The notes beneath the pieces are model-generated. The model worked only from the letters and a program-made list of their open reading frames with translations. It was not told where the DNA came from and did not search any database. 21,811 bases of DNA from the NCBI GenBank assembly GCA_002305415.1, contig DBQX01000037.1:1-21811 (forward strand), given 5' to 3'. Source of the stretch: Actinomycetales bacterium UBA1383 (GTDB lineage Bacteria > Actinomycetota > Actinomycetes > Actinomycetales > Actinomycetaceae). Position 1 is the stretch's first letter. The number at the start of each line of letters is the position of its first letter. Below, one piece after another: positions 16,365 through 21,811 of the stretch. Position numbers and translations under genes: made by a program.

Positions 16365-16386
16365 TTGAATTGTCAATCAGGAGATC

Positions 16387-16414
16387 GACGAGTGGGACTT
16401 TCTGCTCACTCGTC
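16387..16414 (-). terminator. Possible hairpin at the end of the Nudix operon
   Basis: GACGAGTG (16387-16394) and CACTCGTC (16407-16414) form a perfect 8-bp stem with a 12-base loop, spanning the Nudix stop codon. There is no T-tract, so a terminator role is only a possibility. Confidence 0.3.
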
Positions 16415-16879
16415 ACCGGTACGGGAGTAGGAAAAGGGCTCCATGCTGACGGCATCCACCACCGCACGCACGATCGGCAGGTCGGGCGCGAGCCAGGGCA
16501 CGGCGTCGACGTCCCGGACGTCCACCCACGCTACCTGGGCGTGGTCGAGGGCGCGGGGAGAGCCTCCGCGCGCCGTGCAGAGCCACACCCGCATCATGTG
16601 GCCGCCGAGCACCGGCCAGTCGCCCCCGTCAGGCCCCGGAACCACGGCGCCCACCGTGACCTCGAGGCCCAGCTCTTCGCGCAGTTCCCTCCGGAGGGCC
16701 TCCACCGGGTCCTCGCCGTCCTCCACCTTCCCGCCCGGGAGCTCCCACAGCCCGGCCAGCGCTGGCGGGCTGGAGCGTTGCGCCGCCAGCAGGCGCGAGC
16801 CGTCGATGAGGGCTCCGGCGACGACGAGCCGCGGCCCGGCGGTGCACGCGCGGCCGGCGTGCCCCCCGGCGCCGCTCAC
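16406..16879 (-). CDS. MutT-type Nudix hydrolase
   Basis: A 157-aa protein of standard single-domain Nudix length. The Nudix box is complete at residues 50-72: G-x5-E-x7-RE-L-x-EE-x-G-L, seen as GGKVEDGED followed by RRELREELGLE. The fold begins with LVVAGALIDGSRLLAAQRS and WELPGGK, the pattern of MutT and related (d)NTP pyrophosphohydrolases that clear oxidised nucleotides such as 8-oxo-dGTP. The end (YSRTGDE) is short. The GTG start at 16879 overlaps the stop of the transglutaminase-like gene by four bases (GTGA), so it is translated from the same message. A Nudix gene is not a standard member of this operon. It may be a passenger housekeeping gene, or may hydrolyse a nucleotide by-product; this is inference. 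Confidence 0.9.
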   Translation of the reverse strand: MSGAGGHAGRACTAGPRLVVAGALIDGSRLLAAQRSSPPALAGLWELPGGKVEDGEDPVEALRRELREELGLEVTVGAVVPGPDGGDWPVLGGHMMRVWLCTARGGSPRALDHAQVAWVDVRDVDAVPWLAPDLPIVRAVVDAVSMEPFSYSRTGDE

Positions 16880-17811
16880 GGCTCCCCGCCGTGGAGGATC
16901 GCGGCGAGGTCCTCCGACCCGAGCGTGCGCAGGTCCACCTCGACGTCGATGGCCGGACCGCTGCCGTCCGAGTAGGCGATGCCCCGCAGGGGCGTGACGT
17001 CCAGGTGGTCGCGTCCCCACCCCAGGATGACGTGCCGGTTGTCGATGAACCCGCCGGTGGTGGGGTCGGCATGCACCCAGCCGGCGCCGGGGAACCAGAC
17101 CGCGACCCACGCGTGCGGCACGTCGGCCGAGTGCGGCGAGGACCTCGCGAGATAGCCGCTCACGTACAGTGCCGCGACGCCGAGGGAGCGCAGCGCGGCG
17201 ATCATCACGTGGGCGAGATCCCCGCTGGTCCCGCGCCCGTTCGTCAGGACATCCTCGAGCGGGTGTGACACCGTCCCTGACCGGTGCTCGAAGGCACGTG
17301 CGATGCGGCTGGCGAGAAGCGTGAGCGCCGCCGCGAGCGACTGCCCTGGCGCGAACGTGTCGAGTGCGAGCGCCTGGGCGCGCTCCGAGAGCGGCACCCG
17401 TGCGGAGGGCAGTGAGCCGGTCGCGATGTGGAGCACCTCGCGCGGGCTCGGGCGGCCGCCGTCGCCGGGCCGTCCCGTCGTCCGCACCGCCCGGACCAGG
17501 GCGGTGACCTGGTCCCACGCCAGCTGCGGCAGGGTGACCGCGTCGACGTGGGGCCGGTCCACCGAGACGACCGAGCGTGCCGTGACCTCGAGGACCGTGT
17601 GTGGCTCGGTGACGTGGAAGAACGCCATCCGGTTGCCGCTCAGGTCCTCGAAGCGCCGCCGTTCCCGCGGCGCCGGGCTGACGTCGAGCTGGGCGTGGTG
17701 GACCACCTGCTCCGCGGTGCGGCGCGGCAGCAGCAGCGCACGGCCGTAGGAGGACTCCACGGTCCCCGGGTGCGTGTGCGTGGTGCGGTGGGTGAGCAGG
17801 TAGTGCCTCAT
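16876..17811 (-). CDS. Transglutaminase-like protein with Ser at the expected catalytic Cys
   Basis: A 311-aa protein. Residues 1-90 form the beta-rich N-terminal domain of bacterial transglutaminase-like proteins (MRHYLLTHRTTHTHPGTVE, LDVSPAPRERRRFEDLSGN). The papain-fold domain follows. In relatives the nucleophile sits in a G-V-C-x-D-F-A-H motif; here the same place reads GRGTSGDLAHVMIAALRSLG, with S196 where cysteine is expected. The histidine (PHAWVAVWFPG, H233) and aspartate (VHADPTTGG, D249) are kept, as are the fold-defining LYVSGYL and RDHLDVTPLRG. The protein may be inactive as a peptidase or transferase, or may use serine. It is translationally coupled to the upstream ATP-grasp/alpha-E gene (ATGA) and to the downstream Nudix gene. 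In this neighbourhood it is predicted to process or attach peptide-like products. Confidence 0.9.
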   Translation of the reverse strand: MRHYLLTHRTTHTHPGTVESSYGRALLLPRRTAEQVVHHAQLDVSPAPRERRRFEDLSGNRMAFFHVTEPHTVLEVTARSVVSVDRPHVDAVTLPQLAWDQVTALVRAVRTTGRPGDGGRPSPREVLHIATGSLPSARVPLSERAQALALDTFAPGQSLAAALTLLASRIARAFEHRSGTVSHPLEDVLTNGRGTSGDLAHVMIAALRSLGVAALYVSGYLARSSPHSADVPHAWVAVWFPGAGWVHADPTTGGFIDNRHVILGWGRDHLDVTPLRGIAYSDGSGPAIDVEVDLRTLGSEDLAAILHGGEP

Positions 17812-20102
17812 GGACGCCCCTCGGACCAGTCGGCGGGTTCCGGGCGGCTGAACCAGGTGTGGGTGATCTCGTCGGACAGCGCGCGCAGCCGCCACTCGAT
17901 GGACCGCAGCCGCTCGGCGAGCGGGCGGCGCACCTCGTCCTCGACCACGTCCCCCCGGAGGGCCGCCTCGGTGAGGAGGTCGGCGACGTCGTCGAGGAGC
18001 ACGCGCATGGCCGGTCGCGTACCCGGCAGGGCGTCGAGGGCGCGGCGGAGGTGGTCCACCTGGAACGCGACGGACCGGGGATTCGCGGGATCCGTGAGGA
18101 GCAGGTCCCACAGGCCGGTGATGCCGCCGGCGAGGGAGCTGCGCCGGTGGACCATCGCCGACTCGTGTGCCAGCAGGGTCGACTCGACCAGCAGCCGCTC
18201 CACCTCCGGGATCTGGCGACGTTCGTGGTGGCCGAGCAGCGTGGTCGCCACCCACCGGGCGCGCTCGATGCGGCGTCCGGCGTCGAGGAGGTACCACCCG
18301 GCGTCACGCACCATCGCGTCGTCGATGAGGCCGTCGAGGGCCAGGAGGCCGGAGATCAGCCGTCCGAGGGAGGCGCCGAGACCCTGGGGTTCCGCCGGCC
18401 CCTCGTGCTGGGCCCGGACCTGCGCGACCACGCGCTCGACGAGCGCGAACGCGGGCCAGGCATCGACCGGCATCAGGTCCGCGACCGCCCGCGCGTTGCC
18501 GTGGGCGATCCCGACGGCGTGGGCGACCGTGCCCTTCTCCTCGCCGTGGATGAGGCGCGGGAGCGGCGTCTCGACGGACCGGGCGTACAGCGACTCGAGG
18601 AGCACGTCGAGGGCCACCCGGCCGGCGTCGTCGGCGCCGCGCCCGTGGTAGTCGTCCCACCGGTCGGCGACGACGCGCACCAGGCGTGCGAGCGACTCCG
18701 CCCGTTCGAGGTGGCGGCCGAGCAAGTAGAGGTCCTCGGCGGCGCGGGGCGAGATGACCGACGACGGCGCGAGCCGGGCGTCCGGCTCCTCCACGGGCGG
18801 GGCGGCCGGTTCCAGGGCGATCACCCACACGTCCTTCGCGGCGTCCTTGAAGGCCGCCCCCACCTCACCCACGCGGCCGAGCGCCCCCGCCATCACGGTC
18901 CAGGAGCCGCCGGAGGAGACCGTGAACATGCGGAAGCCCGTCGGCTGGGTGGCGACGCCGGTGGGGGTCAGGGACGCCGACTCGGACGGCTCGACCGGCT
19001 CCTGGCCCACCCAGGCCCAGGGCTGGGACGCGATCCGCGCGCACAGGTCCGCGCGCTGCCCCAGGGAGAGGTGGCGGGCGTCGATGGTGGCCCGCGAGTG
19101 GATGGAGCGGACCACGAGACGATGGATGTTGGCGACGACGTGCGCGCCCATCGACCGGTCCCCGCACCAGTAGGTGGCCACCGATGGAAGGGCGAGTTCC
19201 TCGCCGAGGAGGTGGCGGGCGAGCCGGGGCAGGAAGGTGAAGAGCGCCGGACTCTCCAGGATGCCTGCGCCGATGGGGTTCACGACCGTGAGGGTGCCCT
19301 GCCGGATGGCGTGCAGGATGCCGGGGGCGCCGAGCCGGGAGTCGCTCCGCAGCTCCAGTGGGTCCACCCATGCGCCGTCCACGCAGCGCAGCAGCACGTC
19401 GAGCGGCTCGCGGACCTCAAGGGTGCGGGTCCAGAGCCTGCCGTCCTCGACCACGAGGTCCTCGCCCTCCACCAGCGGGACACCGAGCATCGTCGCGAGG
19501 TAGGCGTGGTCGAAGGCGTTCGGGGAGTCGACGCCGGGCGTGAGGACGGCGACACGCGGCGCCGTCGCGCCAGGAGGAGCCACCTCGGCGAGCGATCTCC
19601 GCATGGTGCGGAAGAACGGGCCGAGGCGGCGCACGCCCCGCGTCCGGTAGTCCCCCGCCATCACCTGGGCGACCACCCGGCGGTCCTCCATGGCGAAACC
19701 CATGCCCGTGGGCACGCCGGTGCGGTCCGAGAGGACCGTCCAGGCGCCGTCGGCGTTGCGGACGAGGTCCGTCGCGGAGCTGAAGAGCTGGTGCGGGCCG
19801 GGGATCCGCAGGCCGGCCGCAGGCCGCAGGAAGGCGGGGGAGGAGGCCACGATCTCGGCCGGCAGGAGGCCGGAGGTGAGCAGGTGCTGCTCCCCGGAGA
19901 GGTCCTGCAGGATCGCGTCGAGGAGGGTGGTGCGCTGAACCAGGGCGGCCTCGAGGGGAGCCCAGTCCGCGGCCTCGATCACGAGGGGGAGGGGGTCCAG
20001 CGCCCACGGCACGTCCCCACGGTGCGTGACGCCGTGCTCACGGAGGAGGTCCTGGGTGGCAGCGTAGAGCCCGCCCGTCTGTCCCGGCAGCGTGGTGGTC
20101 AC
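17808..20102 (-). CDS. Fused circularly permuted ATP-grasp and alpha-E protein (COG2308 + COG2307)
   Basis: A 764-aa cytoplasmic protein. Residues 1 to about 430 are a circularly permuted ATP-grasp domain: SGEQHLLTSGLLPAEIVAS, VLSDRTGVPTGMGFAMEDR, VAVLTPGVDSPNAFDHAYLA, GEDLVVEDGRLW, VVNPIGAGILESPALFTFLP and YWCGDRSM are its recognisable blocks. Residues 447-755 are the all-helical alpha-E domain (ISPRAAEDLYLLGRHLERAE, then DAGWYLLDAGRRIERARW and SLAGGITGLWDLL). In many bacteria these are two adjacent genes; here they are one chain. Bioinformatic work on amidoligases predicts that this pair, with a transglutaminase-like protein, forms or attaches peptide bonds. No reaction has been proven to my knowledge. 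The GTG at 20102 is the most upstream start that fits the family; its ribosome site is weak. Confidence 0.92.
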   Translation of the reverse strand: MTTTLPGQTGGLYAATQDLLREHGVTHRGDVPWALDPLPLVIEAADWAPLEAALVQRTTLLDAILQDLSGEQHLLTSGLLPAEIVASSPAFLRPAAGLRIPGPHQLFSSATDLVRNADGAWTVLSDRTGVPTGMGFAMEDRRVVAQVMAGDYRTRGVRRLGPFFRTMRRSLAEVAPPGATAPRVAVLTPGVDSPNAFDHAYLATMLGVPLVEGEDLVVEDGRLWTRTLEVREPLDVLLRCVDGAWVDPLELRSDSRLGAPGILHAIRQGTLTVVNPIGAGILESPALFTFLPRLARHLLGEELALPSVATYWCGDRSMGAHVVANIHRLVVRSIHSRATIDARHLSLGQRADLCARIASQPWAWVGQEPVEPSESASLTPTGVATQPTGFRMFTVSSGGSWTVMAGALGRVGEVGAAFKDAAKDVWVIALEPAAPPVEEPDARLAPSSVISPRAAEDLYLLGRHLERAESLARLVRVVADRWDDYHGRGADDAGRVALDVLLESLYARSVETPLPRLIHGEEKGTVAHAVGIAHGNARAVADLMPVDAWPAFALVERVVAQVRAQHEGPAEPQGLGASLGRLISGLLALDGLIDDAMVRDAGWYLLDAGRRIERARWVATTLLGHHERRQIPEVERLLVESTLLAHESAMVHRRSSLAGGITGLWDLLLTDPANPRSVAFQVDHLRRALDALPGTRPAMRVLLDDVADLLTEAALRGDVVEDEVRRPLAERLRSIEWRLRALSDEITHTWFSRPEPADWSEGRP

Positions 20103-20223
20103 GCCATCACCGTGCGGTCCGCTCGGGTGTACCGCTACGGGCGACCTGCGTTCCCGGCCCGCGTTCGGTTCTCACTGCGGGTCCTCCTCGGCTGGGGTGC
20201 GGTTGACGGTCCGTGCAGAAGCT

Positions 20224-20254
20224 AGCCTAACCCGAAGAATCAAGGATTTCTCAA
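20224..20254 (-). promoter_or_regulatory. Candidate promoter of the ATP-grasp operon
   Basis: On the minus strand TAGGCT (20229-20224) is a TANNNT -10 with TTGAGA (20254-20249) 19 bp upstream. The transcription start would be near 20217, leaving a leader of about 115 nt. A direct repeat TCAAGG (plus strand 20240-20245 and 20251-20256, 11 bp apart) lies within the promoter and could be an operator. Confidence 0.35.
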
Positions 20255-20350
20255 GGCTGGTCAGCTGGTCGTCCCTGGACGCTTTGCCGATGTTTTGCAC
20301 GATGTGCTCCGAGCATCACGGTGTGGGTGGGTGGTGCGGGGTGTGGGGGT

Positions 20351-20465
20351 GGCGCGCGGTGGTCCGGGGTGTGGGTGTGGCGCGCCGTCGTCCGGGGTGT
20401 GTGGCGCGCCGTCGTCCGGGGTGTGTGGCGCGCCGTCGTCCGGGGTGTGTGGCGCGCCGTCGTCC
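20351..20465 (+). repeat. 24-bp tandem repeat array
   Basis: Three exact 24-bp copies lie at 20379-20402, 20403-20426 and 20427-20450. They are preceded by a degenerate 28-bp copy (20351-20378) and followed by a partial 15-bp copy (20451-20465). Each unit starts with the palindrome GGCGCGCC and ends with GGTGTGT. Flanking GTGTGGG-type sequence (20320-20350) looks like older, decayed units. Confidence 0.9.
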
Positions 20466-20520
20466 ACAGCCCGGCGGGCGGTGCTCGCCTCGATGTCCGC
20501 GGTGGCGACATGCTTCCCGA

Positions 20521-21537
20521 GTGGACGATTCGCCACGCCTCGAGGTCATCCGCACCGCCACCGTTCGTGCGACGGGCGGCAACCACTCGCGCCCACCGCG
20601 GCAGGCCGAGCGGGGTGCACTCGTCAAGGTCCGAGCCGGCGTCTACGCACCGAGCGAGATGTGGCACCGCTTGGCAGAGGATGAGCAGCACCGCCTCCTC
20701 GTCGTCGAGACGGCGCGGCGCGTGCAGTCGGAAGATGCGTCGGTCTCACACCTCTCGTCAGCCGTGATGTGGGGGATCCCCCACCTCGGCAAGCCGCCCG
20801 CTCAGGTGCAACTGACCACCGTGCATCGCGGGGGATCGCCCCCCACGCACACCCGCCACCATCGCACGGGCTCCGTGCCCCCGACAGTCATGGTGGACGG
20901 GGTCCGCTGCACCTCGCCTGCTCGGACCGTCGTGGATATCGCCAGGACTCTGTCGTTCGCCTCCGCACTGATGGCCATGGACGACGCGCTGCGCCGCGGC
21001 CTCGCCACCGTGGCCGAGATCCAGGAGGCCATCGAGCAGCTGGGCCGGGCGCGTGGGGTGAGCCGTGCGGCACTCGTGCTGTCCCACGCGGACGCGCTCT
21101 CCGAGTCGCCCGGGGAGTCACTCTCGCGGGCGCGGATGATCCAACTCGGGGTTCCCACTCCCGTCCTTCAGTTCGTGGTGCGCGATCAGGACGGCGTCGC
21201 CGGGCGCGTGGACTACTGGTGGGAGGCGCAGAACCTTGCGGGCGAGTTCGACGGCGCCGTCAAGTACGGGCTCGATCGCTCCGCGACCGGTGCCCGGGAG
21301 ACCCGCTCCGGCGGTGGTGCTTCGGGTGATCCGCGGGTTGCCGCGGGCGGCGCTCTTGCCGCTGAGGTCGTCCATCGGGAGAAGTTGCGTGAGGACCGGA
21401 TCCGTGCGGCGCGTGACTGCCGCATGCTGCGCTGGACGTGGGATGACGCCTATGACCTGCCCAGATTCGGCGCGATCATGCGGCGGGCCGGGCTGCTGTC
21501 CGGAGAGCCGGCGCCAGATCCCCGCTACTTGTATTGA
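20521..21537 (+). CDS. AbiEi/DUF559-like protein (type IV antitoxin-type regulator with endonuclease-fold C-terminus)
   Basis: A 338-aa protein. The N-terminal third resembles the winged-helix of actinobacterial AbiEi-like antitoxins (RGALVKVRAGVYAP, VSHLSSAVMWGIPHLG). The middle carries CTSPARTVVDIARTLSFASA and LMAMDDALRRGLATVAEI, the helical part usual in these proteins. The C-terminal domain (RVDYWWEAQNLAGEFDGAVK) has the D...E-x-D...K pattern of the DUF559/Vsr-like nuclease fold, followed by HREKLREDRIRAA. No AbiEii-type nucleotidyltransferase toxin gene is seen in the window, so it appears to be an orphan of the widespread actinobacterial type, whose function is unknown. The GTG at 20521 is chosen because family similarity begins there; the open frame upstream is only the tandem repeat. 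The ribosome binding site is weak. Confidence 0.78.
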   Translation: MDDSPRLEVIRTATVRATGGNHSRPPRQAERGALVKVRAGVYAPSEMWHRLAEDEQHRLLVVETARRVQSEDASVSHLSSAVMWGIPHLGKPPAQVQLTTVHRGGSPPTHTRHHRTGSVPPTVMVDGVRCTSPARTVVDIARTLSFASALMAMDDALRRGLATVAEIQEAIEQLGRARGVSRAALVLSHADALSESPGESLSRARMIQLGVPTPVLQFVVRDQDGVAGRVDYWWEAQNLAGEFDGAVKYGLDRSATGARETRSGGGASGDPRVAAGGALAAEVVHREKLREDRIRAARDCRMLRWTWDDAYDLPRFGAIMRRAGLLSGEPAPDPRYLY

Positions 21538-21542
21538 GTTGA

Positions 21543-21628
21543 GGGATCGCCCTTGTGCTGGGGGATCGCCGTTGTGTTGGGGGATCGCCGTTGGGTTGGG
21601 GGGATCGCCGTTGGGTTGGGGGATCGCC
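21543..21628 (+). repeat. 19-bp tandem repeat downstream of the AbiEi/DUF559-like gene
   Basis: GGGATCGCC recurs at 21543, 21562, 21581, 21601 and 21620, giving steps of 19, 19, 20 and 19 bp. The units are joined by GTTG-GTTGG-type sequence. The array starts six bases after the stop codon. It contains no stem strong enough to be a typical terminator. Confidence 0.9.
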
Positions 21629-21743
21629 TCCCAGGTCCTGTTCGCGCTGGACTGCCCCGTGCCTGGCTCGCCGTGGTATCTCGTGCGGGATGCTCTCGGT
21701 TGCTGGTGCCGGCGGGGACATCCAGTTCCTGAACAGGTGATCA

Positions 21744-21803
21744 GCACCCCGTTTGAGGCTTTGCACCCCTTCTGGAGGGGGAGCAAAGTCCCAACGGGGG
21801 TGC
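21744..21803. repeat. Nested inverted repeat at the window edge
   Basis: The outer arms GCACCCCGTTTG (21744-21755) and CAACGGGGGTGC (21792-21803) are imperfect complements. Inside them, CTTTGCACCCCT (21759-21770) pairs with AGGGGGAGCAAAG (21776-21788) apart from one mismatch and one bulge. Together they could form a long hairpin, possibly a terminator or part of a mobile-repeat family. It continues to the window end, so its full extent is unknown. Confidence 0.5.
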
Positions 21804-21811
21804 ACAACGGG

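Larger units (their letters stand above)
20103..20520. other. 418-bp stretch without a convincing gene
   Basis: This lies between the divergent starts of the ATP-grasp gene and the AbiEi/DUF559-like gene. From left to right it holds the probable leader and promoter of the ATP-grasp operon (to about 20256), an AT-richer patch at 20229-20300, a GT-rich low-complexity patch (20320-20378) and a 24-bp tandem repeat (to 20465). Reading frames stay open on several strands only because of GC bias, and none resembles a protein. Confidence 0.6.

Noticed and set aside
16371..16376. TTGACA (minus strand) as -35 of the multicopper oxidase gene
   Set aside because: No TANNNT hexamer lies 16-19 bp downstream. 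The GTGACA/TAATGT pair has better spacing.
20215..20240. IdeR/DtxR-like iron box around TTAGGCTAGC (minus strand)
   Set aside because: Only the centre agrees with the 19-bp consensus and both outer arms mismatch. A plain -10 hexamer explains it better.
20092..20520. Long N-terminal extension of the AbiEi/DUF559-like gene through the tandem repeat
   Set aside because: The extension is only the repeat read as CVARRRPG units and overlaps the promoter of the divergent operon. Family similarity starts at about 20521.
20769..20784. Perfect 16-bp palindrome GTGGGGGATCCCCCAC
   Set aside because: It falls on codons for the conserved W-G-I-P-H stretch of the protein, so coding needs plus GC bias can explain it.
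20831..20840. GGGGATCGCC inside the AbiEi/DUF559-like gene, the same decamer as in the downstream array
   Set aside because: The same decamer also occurs, in reverse, in the multicopper oxidase gene near 12612, so it is expected by chance in this GC-rich DNA.
21541..21811. Small open frames after the AbiEi/DUF559-like gene on both strands
   Set aside because: They run through tandem and inverted repeats, lack ribosome sites and give low-complexity products.

Overview
The window is very GC-rich, with GTG starts, stop/start overlaps (ATGA, GTGA) and actinobacterial families (LmeA/DUF2993, Rv3717-like amidase, fused CopD-CtaG). This suggests an actinomycete, probably of the Micrococcales type. 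The genus cannot be read from the sequence. No tRNA, rRNA, CRISPR array or insertion sequence was seen.

Layout. (1) 1-3735: the 3' part of an FAD-dependent amine-oxidase-type gene, a secreted cell-wall amidase, a frameshifted LRV-domain membrane protein on the minus strand, and an LmeA-type lipid-binding protein. (2) 3736-5760, minus: a fused copper-transport (CopD) and cytochrome-oxidase-assembly (CtaG) membrane protein. (3) 5803-11884, plus: a tightly overlapped MoxR/Bat operon (MoxR ATPase, DUF58, a small DUF4381-like membrane protein, two membrane VWA proteins, a TPR-like protein), followed after 53 bp by a membrane protein with three copies of a four-cysteine module. A 16-bp perfect hairpin closes this block. 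(4) 11938-16269, minus: a very large secreted multicopper oxidase with two C-terminal FN3 domains. Its upstream region holds a near-consensus DosR/DevR-like box and a CRP/GlxR-like half-site pair. (5) 16406-20102, minus: an operon of fused circularly permuted ATP-grasp/alpha-E protein, transglutaminase-like protein and Nudix hydrolase, all with 4-bp overlaps. (6) 20103-21811: a 418-bp gene-poor stretch with a 24-bp tandem repeat, an AbiEi/DUF559-like gene, a 19-bp tandem repeat and a nested inverted repeat at the window edge.

How the genes fit together. Regions 1-3 are mostly envelope and membrane functions: wall hydrolysis, lipid binding, a MoxR-VWA chaperone-like complex, and copper/oxidase assembly. 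The copper gene in region 2 and the multicopper oxidase in region 4 give a copper theme, but they are separately promoted. The region 5 operon matches a known but biochemically uncharacterised neighbourhood predicted to make or attach peptide-like tags. Here its transglutaminase-like partner has serine where the nucleophilic cysteine is expected, which is the most unusual protein-level feature. Two genes (3042 and 5760) appear to be transcribed without a leader from TANNNT boxes six bases upstream of GTG starts.
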